64,000 bases of DNA from Axinella damicornis. Lineage: Eukaryota > Porifera > Demospongiae > Axinellida > Axinellidae. The stretch covers positions 14,506,781 through 14,570,780 of the forward strand of contig OZ007508.1 of the NCBI GenBank assembly GCA_963931865.1, in the 5' to 3' direction. This document shows positions 1 to 9,500 of this stretch, piece after piece. The translations under genes and the position numbers were made by a program. How positions within the stretch are numbered: position 1 is the stretch's first letter; each line of letters starts with the position of its first letter. Below the pieces are notes generated by a model. It was not told the DNA's origin. It ran no database searches and was given only the letters and a program-made list of their open reading frames with translations.

Positions 1-60
1 TCTAGAGAGCGAAAGCTGGGGCCGTGTCCGGAAACCCCCTACTGTCCGGAAACCCCCTCC
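1..60. repeat. Mobile-element fragment at the window edge
   Basis: The first roughly 35 bases closely match 44866-44900, which lies inside a long inverted-repeat element in a golgin intron. Both carry a CTAGAGA..GAAAGCTG..GGCCGTGTCCGGAAA pattern. A short direct repeat of TCCGGAAACCCCCT follows at about 29-58. The window probably starts within or just after a copy of that element, a short distance upstream of the triple-DED gene. Confidence 0.5.
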
Positions 61-135
61 GTTACCTTAACCGCACCACTTCCGCGCCCATGCGGATCCG
101 GATATCCGTAGGGGGGCGTGTACGGATGTAATTAC

Positions 136-1739
136 ATGCTAGTGCTGCCATATGAATCTTTGATCCTGCCGAGCTCGGATCCTGCAATAAAAGTCGCTTG
201 TGAGCTGAAGCCGCTTGAGTGCATGCAAAGCAGGCAAGCAAGCAAGTGCAAGCTTAGCATGTTGAGGTCGAGAAAGTGTAGGCCTAATGCTACAGTCAGC
301 TGCAGGCACTCGAAGCGTGAAAACTCTTCGGACCTAGGTTCAAAGTTCAAAGAGCTTCTGTGCAGCCTAAGCAGCCAAATTTCAGCAGAGGACCTGAGCG
401 CATTGAAGTTTCTTTGCCAAGACGTGATCGTACGGCGCAAGCTGGAAGGTGTTTCAAGTGGGCTTGAGCTCTTCAGGATTTTACGTGAACATCGCTGCAT
501 TACTGCAAAGCGCCCCGAGTTCTTGCAGCGCATTCTGCAAGACTGCGGCCGGAGGGATCTAGCTCGCATCGTGGAGTGCAGCATGCATCAACAGCATGAA
601 GCCAGCAGCAGAGAACCATCGGCTGTAGATGACCCGACAACAACCTACAGTGCATGCGCAGAAAATGAGTATCTCTTCAGACAGGCACTCAAGACGCTGG
701 GAGACAAATTATGCCATTCTGACCTGCAGGGCATGAAAATAATAGCCAGGTGTTGCATCCCAGATTCCACAATGGAGAAAGCCAAAACCGTGTTTGATTT
801 TTTCATGCTCCTTGAAGAACACGGTAAACTTTGCTCTGGTGATCTCTCATTTTTAGAACACCTGATTGAAGACAAGCTACACCTCATTCATCCACTATGT
901 AAGTTAGGGTTTGGACAGAGTCAACCAACAGACAGTAGAGTCCTATCCAGGGAGAGGGTTCCAGAGGTCATTCCTCAGACCTCTACCAGTCAAGGTCCAG
1001 CTATAGAGTTGATGATGCACTTCAAAAAGCTACTGAAAACTGTTGCTGTCTGCCTCACAAGTCAAGAATTCAAGCAGCTACAGTTCCTGTGTCCTGATGC
1101 AGTAAGTGCTAGCACCTCACAACCCACGGCCAGCGACTCGGCAATAGATCTTCTAATAGCACTGGAGAAACTGGAAGTTGTCTCGCCAACAAATGTTGAT
1201 TTCCTGATGGAAAATCTGGAGCACATTGGAAGAAGAGATTTGTGCACCCTTGTGGCACACTACACCGAGCAATTTCTCATCACAAGCAAAGGTACAATCA
1301 ATAATGTTGTATTAAGCTAGTGTATACAACTGAACTAACATCGTACTAGATGTTTATCCTGTACCTTTCTTATGTTGCCACAGGTGATATTGCTGCCAGT
1401 GAACAGGGGAGATACGTAAGTGACAAATGCAGAGAGGGAAATGAGGAGAGTGATAACATCGGTCAGCTACAGCAACAAATCAGAGAGATGGAGCAGACCT
1501 TGCAATCAGAGAGACTACAACACTATGAAGAGAAGGCACAGCTCCAAGCCACAAACGCCGAGGAAAGTAGTGTCTTGACAAGGAAGGTTGCAGTACTCGA
1601 GAGGGAGTGTGCAGGTCTATACCAGAAGCTTACTCGCAGGGAAGAAAGAAGGTCCAAGAGCAGGATTTATGCATGCAAACACCGTCTGAAAGAGTGGGCA
1701 AATCACTGGTTTCATGGAGAATGCAGAACAAAGTTGTGA
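136..1739 (+). CDS. Triple death-effector-domain protein with C-terminal coiled coil, no caspase domain
   Basis: Two exons, 136-1291 and 1384-1739, joined in phase 1 by a 92-bp intron (AAAG|GTACAA ... CCACAG|GTGATA), giving about 510 residues. An in-frame stop lies at 109-111 and the first ATG is at 136, though later ATGs near 223 and 259 are possible. Exon 1 encodes three DEDs at roughly residues 65-150, 180-255 and 300-385. DEDs 1 and 3 end in GRRDL, the RxDL motif typical of DEDs; DED 2 lacks it. Exon 2 is a Gln/Glu-rich coiled coil that stops with no p20/p10 protease domain. The same DED-then-coiled-coil order occurs in the two caspases downstream, so this looks like a relative that lost, or never had, the protease. 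By analogy with c-FLIP or DED adaptors it may regulate DED-caspase assembly (inference). Confidence 0.8.
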
Positions 1740-1885
1740 CGGTTTGTGAGCTGTTCAAAAGAGATTGCTTCTTCTACTCCATGCAGAGAGGGATATTGAT
1801 CAATGAGACTATTTGATCAGTCTTGTCACAAGTTTAGTTTATAACTTATGCATGCATGCATGCACATGCATAGCTATACTTGTAT

Positions 1886-1891
1886 ATTAAA
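1886..1891 (+). terminator. Candidate polyadenylation signal (ATTAAA)
   Basis: ATTAAA lies about 150 bp after the stop codon of the triple-DED gene, in an AT-rich stretch following a short CATG-rich tract. Motif only. Confidence 0.35.
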
Positions 1892-2270
1892 CAATTTTTG
1901 TACATGGTGTATCTGTCTTTATGTCAGTAATATTATTTCACCGGTTTCAGACTAACAGTATGACAAAATGAATCTTAATGATGGTAATGCATACAGCAGG
2001 ATCGCATTAACTCTGGCAATGAGCATACGTACATAATGATGGATGCAAACAAGGATACATTATTGTACCATGGTTACTGTCGGTTCTACGATTGCTTCGT
2101 CCCATGGACCATAAATGTTACTGTGAATACAAGAAAAACAATATCACAAGACTACTCTTTAAACCGAAGAAAAATGATCTCAAATGACTAATCTCACAAG
2201 ACTTACTCTTTAAACATTTCGAGTGCATGCCAACCAGGACAAGCACACTTTTCAGAATGACGGCTCATGC

Positions 2271-2629
2271 TAGCCTCGTTCCCAGGCCCCTGCCCAGCTT
2301 TCGTCAATTGCAGTACAGAAAGCAGGGAGAGCATGGTATGTTTCGTCACATGAGCATGTCGTAATCACCAAATGGCAAAAAAAAAAAAAAAATCAGAATG
2401 AAAAGGCGAAGTTTCGCGTATTGTTCAACCAACTACACATTCAATGCTTGGTGCGCCCCACTAGCTAGATACGTGTGGTAAAATACCTTGTACCTTAGCT
2501 CTTCTTGCTGTTCTGAGCCCCATGTTCAATTAAGTCCTTTCTACCCTTGACGTCGTGCACGTGAGGAAAGATCCCAGACCCTCCCTCCGCATTCTTCGTG
2601 CAACTGAAAACGGCCTGGGAACGAGGCTA
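2271..2629. mobile_element. MULE-like non-autonomous element, 9-bp target duplication
   Basis: The left end reads TAGCCTCGTTCCCAGGCC and the right end is its reverse complement. The direct repeat GGCTCATGC flanks it exactly at 2262-2270 and 2630-2638. The interior carries the CCCAGCTTTCGTC..TTGCAGTAC block shared by other copies and has no coding capacity. A 9-bp duplication with long terminal inverted repeats is the usual mark of Mutator-like elements (family knowledge). Confidence 0.8.
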
Positions 2630-3908
2630 GGCTCATGCCTTGCTTGGTCTCGCCTCAAGCATCCTCAAGTGGACTCGGATTGCGTCCACCAGCTTGTACT
2701 TACGGCTCACCCACATACGTGATGTCACTTACTGGCCAATGACAGTCGAAGCGAGTAAAAACAGCCAATGGAATACAAATTGTTCACAATTCCACTGCCA
2801 AGGTGAATGTTTCATAACCCAAGTGCATGTCACCAGATGGAAGTGGTCATGATGGTATAGTCAGAATCTTTGTCTTCCTTCCCAAAGTGCTCAAACATTT
2901 ACTATTATTATTATTCCCTACCAGGAGTGTAATCATCAATGGATCAGTGGCAATTCCTATCATGATGTCATCATTTAGTCATCATGAAGTCATTAAGTAT
3001 AGGATATTTCACCTTGGGACAGTCAGGTGAAGCCTGAGACTAACTAACACTGCTCAAGGCTTCCCAGGGGTGTTAAAGTCCGAATGGGGAGGCCATGGAA
3101 GTTATGAACTCTTAGTCTAGCCATATATAGCAACCAAGTGGAATAGTGAATATTGTTCAAGGGCTTAAAGACCTGTGGAAGCCTGTAAAAGTCAAGCTTC
3201 CATCTCATTAATTATTTATGCAGGCCTAACGTGATTAAATTTGCATTTCAAAGGCTGTGACCCTCACCATAACGAACATACATATTCATAGCTCTAATAA
3301 TATCCTGTAAACTTTATTCATGATGTATTTGCTATGGAAACCTACACAACTGCCTAGAAATCTGAACACTTGGTACCAAATTAAATTAACATGGGAATAT
3401 TACCGCCCACCTTACCAACCACTGTGTGGTGTTATTCATGAGAACAGTAGGTGGTTTTACCTTCCACAAATATACCAACTATTCCTCAGTTAGTGGCGAA
3501 TCCAAGATGAGTATGCTTGATTTGAACTATAGTGATATAATCTATGGAGTACAGTGATCTGTAGTGATGCACCAATGATTATGTTGATAACCTATTCCGA
3601 TACCCGATGCTGGAAAGCAAAGATCTGTCGATACCAATTGCACTATAGCCAATCTGATATATAACTTTGCTCTAATTTCTGCATATTTTTTCAGTACATA
3701 TTTTTTCACATTTATAGACAAGTTTCTATTATGCCTTACACAACATTGCTCATAGCATGCCAATATTTTAGCCCATATCCGATAGCTAGTCTGACTATTA
3801 GTGCAACACTAGCAAGTAGCAGCATATGGTCAGGTGACACTAAACTCATCCCAGTGGTGGAATTACGGCGGTAACTAAGGTGACACTAAACTCATCCTAG
3901 TAGTGGAA

Positions 3909-3975
3909 TAGCCTTGTTCCCAGGCCACACGGAGTAGCAAAAAGTGCTACTCCGAGTGGCCTGGGAACGAGGCTA
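3909..3975. mobile_element. Short foldback copy of the MULE-like family
   Basis: A 67-bp near-palindrome from TAGCCTTGTTCCCAGGCC to its inverted counterpart around a short loop. The flanks GTAGTGGAA and GTGGTGGAA match at 8 of 9 positions, consistent with an aged 9-bp target duplication. Confidence 0.7.
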
Positions 3976-4537
3976 GTGGTGGAATTAATTTTCCTGTTAG
4001 CCACCACTAGCTAGGTAGTGGATCTTCTACAGTGCACAATGAGCCTGGGTACGAGGGTTGACTTAGAAATCTGACAATTGGCAGCAAATTATATTAAAAT
4101 TACCGCCTACCTATTTTGGTGTTATTTCATGAGAACAGTAGGTGGTCTTAGGTTACACAAATATGGCAACTGTTCCTCAGTTAGTGGCAAATCCAAGATG
4201 AGCACGCATTATTTATAAACTACGTGATATAATCTAGTGATCTGTAGTGATGCACCAGTATGGAATTTAGCCGATATTCCGATAACCGATATTAGGCCAT
4301 CGTTACTCACAGCATGGCATGTAGTGAGCTTGAGCAAACATGTCATTCTTCAATTAGTACTCAGTAGCACAAACGGCAAGCCAGTTGACTAGGGGATGTT
4401 CCTAGTCATTGGAGGCCTAGCAATCACTATTCCGCAAGTTTTGTGTTCTGTACTTGAGCCGGTTTGGTCTCACTCCACCTCCCTTGCCGCCAGTTGAGTT
4501 GGGGATCAAGCCGGAGTCTCCCCAGGCCGAGGGGTAG

Positions 4538-4657
4538 AATCTCTCTATCTACAAGCAGTTCTTTGAGGTGGAGTTTCTGGTGGACACGGAGCGGTACTAC
4601 GTCACAGAGAGCAGTGCATTCCTCGAGAACAACCCTGTCACTGAGTATATAAAGAAG
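4538..4657 (+). pseudogene. Isolated cullin-1-like exon
   Basis: The frame from 4541 reads [20 protein letters not shown], then a stretch ending NPVTEYIKK. This matches the cullin-1 N-terminal repeat region, where animals have an [28 protein letters not shown]-type sequence. An AG stands just before it (TAG at 4535-4537, in frame, so it must be intronic), and a strong donor AAG|GTATGT follows at 4658. No neighbouring cullin exons were seen on either side, and the fragment sits between copies of a duplicated non-coding block. Most likely it is a captured or duplicated single exon; a highly dispersed cullin gene is the alternative. Confidence 0.55.
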
Positions 4658-4826
4658 GTATGTTGGGTTGAGAAAGATGGTATCCAGTACCCGATACTGG
4701 ATAACAATGATCTCCAATATGCTGCTACTTGCTAGTGTGGAATTACGGCAGTAATTAAGGTGACACTAACAGTGGTGGAATTACGGCAGTAATTAAGGTG
4801 ACACTAAACTCATCCTAGTAGTGGAA

Positions 4827-4892
4827 TAGCCTCGTTCCCAGGCCACACGGAGTAGCAAAAGTGCTACTCCATGTGGCCTGGGAACGAGGCTA
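4827..4892. mobile_element. Short foldback copy of the MULE-like family (duplicate of 3909-3975)
   Basis: Near-identical in sequence and flanks to the 3909-3975 copy, so it arose by segmental duplication rather than by independent insertion. Confidence 0.7.
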
Positions 4893-5252
4893 GTGGTGGA
4901 ATTAAGGTGTTCCCGTTAGCCACCACCAGCTAGGTACCCAGGATCTTTCTCCTGCGCACAATGAGCCTGGGTACGAGGCTATGCTACCGCTGTCATTTGC
5001 GGTACTGGTTATGTCACAGTCTGGACCAAGAGGAAATGGCTAGGCCTACAGGTACTCGTTCTTGGGACTTGAAAATGCCCGACCACAGGTAGCACTAGGT
5101 GAATGCAAGACATTGTGGGGCGAACGTGAGCAAGCTGCATGTATTTTAGCCATCACGGAGAGAATGTGGAATCAAAAGTTGCTGAGTGTCAGCGACGTCA
5201 CACTCATGAGTTGTACTATGATGTTGTAGATGTGAGTTAAATGGGATCAGCC

Positions 5253-5360
5253 TAGCCTCGTTCCCAGTCCCACGCCCAGCTTTTCGTCGCTTGCAGTATG
5301 GACCCGCTTTACCGTACTGCAAGCGACGAAAAGCTGGGCGTGGGACTGGGTATGAGGCTA
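5253..5360. mobile_element. Hairpin MULE-like element with perfect 9-bp duplication
   Basis: Starts TAGCCTCGTTCCCAGTCC and folds back over about 50 bp per arm, including the CCCAGCTTTTCGTCGCTTGC internal block. The flanks are GGATCAGCC at 5244-5252 and 5361-5369, an exact match. There is no coding capacity. Confidence 0.82.
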
Positions 5361-5781
5361 GGATCAGCCATAGTACGAGCAATACACAGTCCACTGAAGT
5401 AGCTTGTGAGGACTCAGGAGTGCAGCTGCCACTTGGTAACTTCAAGATCAAGATTAGCTACACCATTTTGTTGTCAAAATCGGCAACTTTATGTCAAGTA
5501 CCAAGATACAGTGCTGGAGGTGAAGGTACTCAAACTTGCTGTGGGTGTAGCTTCACGGAAACGACATGGCCCGGAACACGCTGGAGTCCGGAAGCTGCGG
5601 GCACTTTGCGTGAGCATCATACTTGCAGAACACAGTTTCCGCAAAAATCTATGGAATACTCAAATGTTCGAATGGAAGTGCAATCTGCTGTATGGGTTTG
5701 CTTTGCTGCTCATGAATCTACTTATCAGGACTGTGAATAAACTTATCCATACTGTGCCATTCAAAGTTCAGCATCAGAGCT

Positions 5782-6265
5782 AGAGGAGGTTGGACACGGT
5801 CATGTGACCTATGTGTGTAGGCATATTTATATGGAGGTTTCCTATACTGAAGTGTGTTCTCGGTAGTCTTTACGAGTATCTCAACAAACTTGACACCATT
5901 CGAAAGTTCCAGTGGAGTAGATTCCAAATATGCCATCAACCCCGTTCAACCACTGGGTCACTTACATGTAGACTGTACGGCCTCTGGAAGGATCGGCCAC
6001 GCGGGATGGCAGAGAAGCCAGCATTAAGAGACACTCCCGGTACTCCAACTGGACAACCTGAAGCGTCTTCAATGTACTCCTACCTTTCAAACTCCCCAAC
6101 TGTAGCTTTACTTCTGGTTGGGCAGTTTACATTTTCCCTCGGTCCCAGGCCATATTGACGTGGGAACGAGGCTGGCGAGGTTAGGAACTTAAAGCAGTCA
6201 TGCAATTATTTCCGTTCAAGCGCAGCACATAGTCACGTACGCAGAATATGTGTCCAACCTCCCCT
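5782..6265. mobile_element. Inverted-repeat element, family AGAGGAGGTTGGACAC, copy 1
   Basis: The left end AGAGGAGGTTGGACACGG and right end GTGTCCAACCTCCCCT are inverted repeats. The interior (TGTGTTCTCGGTAGTCTTTA and following) matches the second copy at 36748-37110. GTTCAGCAT occurs just outside both ends (5766-5774 and 6267-6275), a possible target duplication. The element reaches into the expected 3' end of PIG-C. Confidence 0.6.
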
Positions 6266-6570
6266 GGTTCAGCATTTTACTCCAAGCTGCACATAGGACA
6301 TTCCCACCTCCCCCTGACCCATCCTTTGTGCTCACACAGAACCTCCCAATGATATTGACGCTGAAGCTGAAAGTCTCAAAGCTAACAGGTTTTGCAGTCA
6401 TAGAGGGTTAACCAGCTGCCATGTCCTCTGCATAATACTGAGCCGATACCAGGTTGTGCTGATGCACATCAAGTCCGTTTTGAAGACTTACACTTGTTAC
6501 CATGGGAACGAACACATGTCCAAGCACTGCACACTCATACGCAAGATGTTTCACAAAACGAAAAACTTAC

Positions 6571-9500
6571 TTTTTGAGGTGTTGCAGTCTGAAAAGCCAC
6601 GCAGGGCAAACGAATGTGACAGAGAATACCGCGAGGAGGTAGAACACCATGCCGGTCACCGAGATGGCAGCCAGCAGGGGAGACGTCACCAATACCAGAG
6701 CTGTTGTCATCACTGGAAGCACAGACGGACAGCGAGTCTGCATAGAAACAGAAGTAAACTGATCATTGTACTACAGGGTGCAAAATTATGGACAAAAATG
6801 AAGGGTCAGTTTTTTTCACATGCACTTGCATATTGCCATGCCCTATAATACGAGTCACTTTTGCACAATGTTACTTAACCCTTTAACCACCGAATTCTTC
6901 CCACCAAGACGACACATTTTCATGCATTCAGCGCACACCACTTTCGTAGGTAATCCTCTCCCGCAGCATTCGCTCCTCAGCGGCCAAACTTGGTGGGGCC
7001 CGCACACATGGAGAGACCCCTCTGGCAATACCGTTAATGATATTCATGACCCCCCACAAGCCCAGCAATCGGAGGTCAAAGGTGGATGTCAGCCGGATTT
7101 TCGCCCAGCATTTCCCTAAACGTGGACCAGATCTGACTGATGGCACACCTTACACCACCAATTTGCATGTTTTCTTGAGGGCCTGGTGGGGTCTATGAAT
7201 ATCATTAGAATCCAAAATTCTCGGGTCAATGAATCTCATTAAAAAATAAAAAAAACACCCACGACAGGCGAAGGGGGGCCTGCTGCCCCCCCTTTTGATA
7301 CCCCCCCCCCCCCCCCCCCCCCCCCCGCTTGTATGTTTAGTGGGGGAGGCGCGCTGAAATCTGACCAAATTTTTGAGTTCGGCCCTCAAAGTCGTCCCTA
7401 GGCCGTCTGAAGCCTTTTTGGTCCCTTTTTGGACTGACGAGAAGCCCTACAAGTGCATAGGGTCTAAATGACGTCTATAGACGTCAATGGGGCTTAAAGG
7501 GTTAAGGTGTCGTTTTCTGTCGAGGCAAAGGCTACCATGTCTAAAAAGGATGTCTGGGCTTGTGAGGAATTGTTATGCCAGCATGAGAATGGCAACAGGA
7601 TCGATATTTTGCAGGATCTCACTGTCTGTAAGAATTTTGTGTGCTAAAATTCTAGCCAGTGTTTATCCCCAGATTGAATGCTGTTGGTTAATAGGCAGTC
7701 ACAAAATTTTGCACATGGAAGCTTCAAGAGACCCTATTCTGGAAAATGGAACGCACGCCATCCAGATTGTTATAGCATTTTCAGAACTGGATCAACAAGC
7801 TTTTTCGCAACATGAGAAAACTTTGCACCATACAGTTTGTATACAGGACGGCTGGTGCTGTTTACAGAAATGTAACGTTATTGTCAGCCTTTCCCTTAAT
7901 CCCAAGCAATTATACTTTGCATTCCAATCTGCTTATATGCAACTTCCAGATCCAGTTTTCCTAAAAATAGGACATTGGTGGGGGTACCTTGAGTGCTTGC
8001 AACATGCATCTGTTTATTTGTTGGTGGTTTTTATTGATTGTGTATTGCTATTACCGAGCCAGGTCACATGGCGGCAGTTAGCTCAACTATAAACACACAA
8101 TCATGCTGTTTGGCAGCATTAGCAAGAACGAGACTCTGTTTTCCAGCATTTTTTTACTAGTTATGTAACTCACAGACCCATATATTTGATAATACATGCA
8201 GTCAAAGTCCCGAGTGTATATACATGTAGTGGTTATTGGTATTAGATCATCCTAGTATGTAATGTATGTTTCTTATTTGTCACTGCAGTTCTGATTGACT
8301 ACATGACTGTGTAGTTCTCCAAGCGGCGTTGTGTGGGAGCCTAATATGTAGTATACTGTAGTCGCACGTTTTCCAAATTTCTGAGTGTATATACATGTAG
8401 TGGTTATTGTATTAGATCATCCTAGTATGTAATGTATGTTTATTATTTGTCACTGCAGTTCTATTATTTGTCACTGCAGTTCTGATTGACTATACATGAC
8501 TGTGTAGTTCTCCAAGCGGTGTTGTGTAGGTGTTAATACCAGCCACCAGCTAGCCTAATATGTAGTATATTGTAGTCACACGTTTCTAAGTGCATGCGCC
8601 TATATCCCAAAACCTGTGTCAATAAACGAGATGTGCTTACTTTTGAATAACATTCGAGTGGAAACCACACATCACTACTGCCAGTAGGTAGCTGGTGCAA
8701 CGCACAGGTAGTGCAAGCTAAGCATTACAGCTTGTTCCAATTAATGCACATATGGCCAAAGAGCCTAGGGAAGACCAAAAATTATTACAGTGCTCACAAC
8801 TTTGCCAGCATGGTGAGTTTCAGCACATAAGCATCAGTGAATGACAGCGATCACAACTGTGTGGTCAGAGTGTTTGCGGGTCCTATCGTACGAGCTGTAT
8901 ACTGGCAATGAAAGTCGAAGAAAGCGCTCAAGCAATGAGAAGTGAGATCAAGACCTGAAGCTGAAAAGTGAGTTTGCCCTACCTGTTACACTAGCCTACC
9001 AGCAGTGTGAATGTCACTTGAATGCATTCTGAATACAACATCCCCCTCTCCCCTCTCCTCCCCCTTCCCCCCTCCCTTCCCTGCATCCCACTCCCCCGTT
9101 CCTCTCCCTCTCTCCCACTCCCCCGTTCCCTCCCACTCTCCCGTTCCTCCTCCCTCCCACTCCCCCGTTCCTCTCCCTCTCTCCCACTCCCCCGTTCCCT
9201 CCCACTCCCCCGTTCCTCCTCCCTCCCACTCCCCCGTTCCTCCTCCCTCCCACTCCCCAGTTCCTCTCACTCACTCACTCCCTCACTCCCTCCCTCCCTC
9301 CCCCCTCCCCCCCCCCCTCCCTCCCTCCCTCCTTCCCTCCCCCCCCCCCCCCCCCCCCCCCCCCTCCCTCCCTCCCTCCCTCCCACTGCTGCACACTTAA
9401 TTTGAGGACCAAACTGACTACCTTGCACCTTGTCCTGACTTCAGGGAAGAGGGCAAACATCTGAACAGCGAAGAAGACAATGACAAACGCGTGGAAGGCA

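Larger units (their letters stand above)
1892..4537. other. Intergenic region, repeat-rich, no gene recognised
   Basis: No open frame here resembles a protein I know. The region holds a 359-bp MULE-like element (2271-2629), a short foldback copy (3909-3975), and the left halves of two diverged direct duplications. About 3345-3580 matches 4065-4260, and about 3840-4055 matches 4740-4985. It separates the triple-DED gene from the cullin-like fragment. Confidence 0.6.
3345..4985. repeat. Two interleaved diverged direct duplications around the cullin-like fragment
   Basis: About 3345-3580 recurs at about 4065-4260; landmarks are the GAGAACAGTAGGTGGT and CTCAGTTAGTGGC stretches. About 3840-4055 recurs at about 4740-4985; landmarks are AAGGTGACACTAAACTCATC and the embedded foldback element. 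The second copy has a further short tandem repeat of its first 45 bases. Divergence is substantial, so the event is not recent. Confidence 0.7.
4658..6215. other. Intergenic region with mobile elements
   Basis: Holds two MULE-like foldbacks (4827-4892 and 5253-5360), part of the duplicated block, and most of an inverted-repeat element ending in AGAGGAGGTTGGACAC (5782-6265). The open frames at about 5290-5780 do not resemble known proteins. The last PIG-C exon is expected near the right edge but is not securely identified. Confidence 0.5.

Noticed and set aside
9011..9405. Pro/Ser-rich and Glu/Gly-rich long frames on both strands
   Set aside because: They are translations of a pyrimidine minisatellite, with no start context or splicing support.
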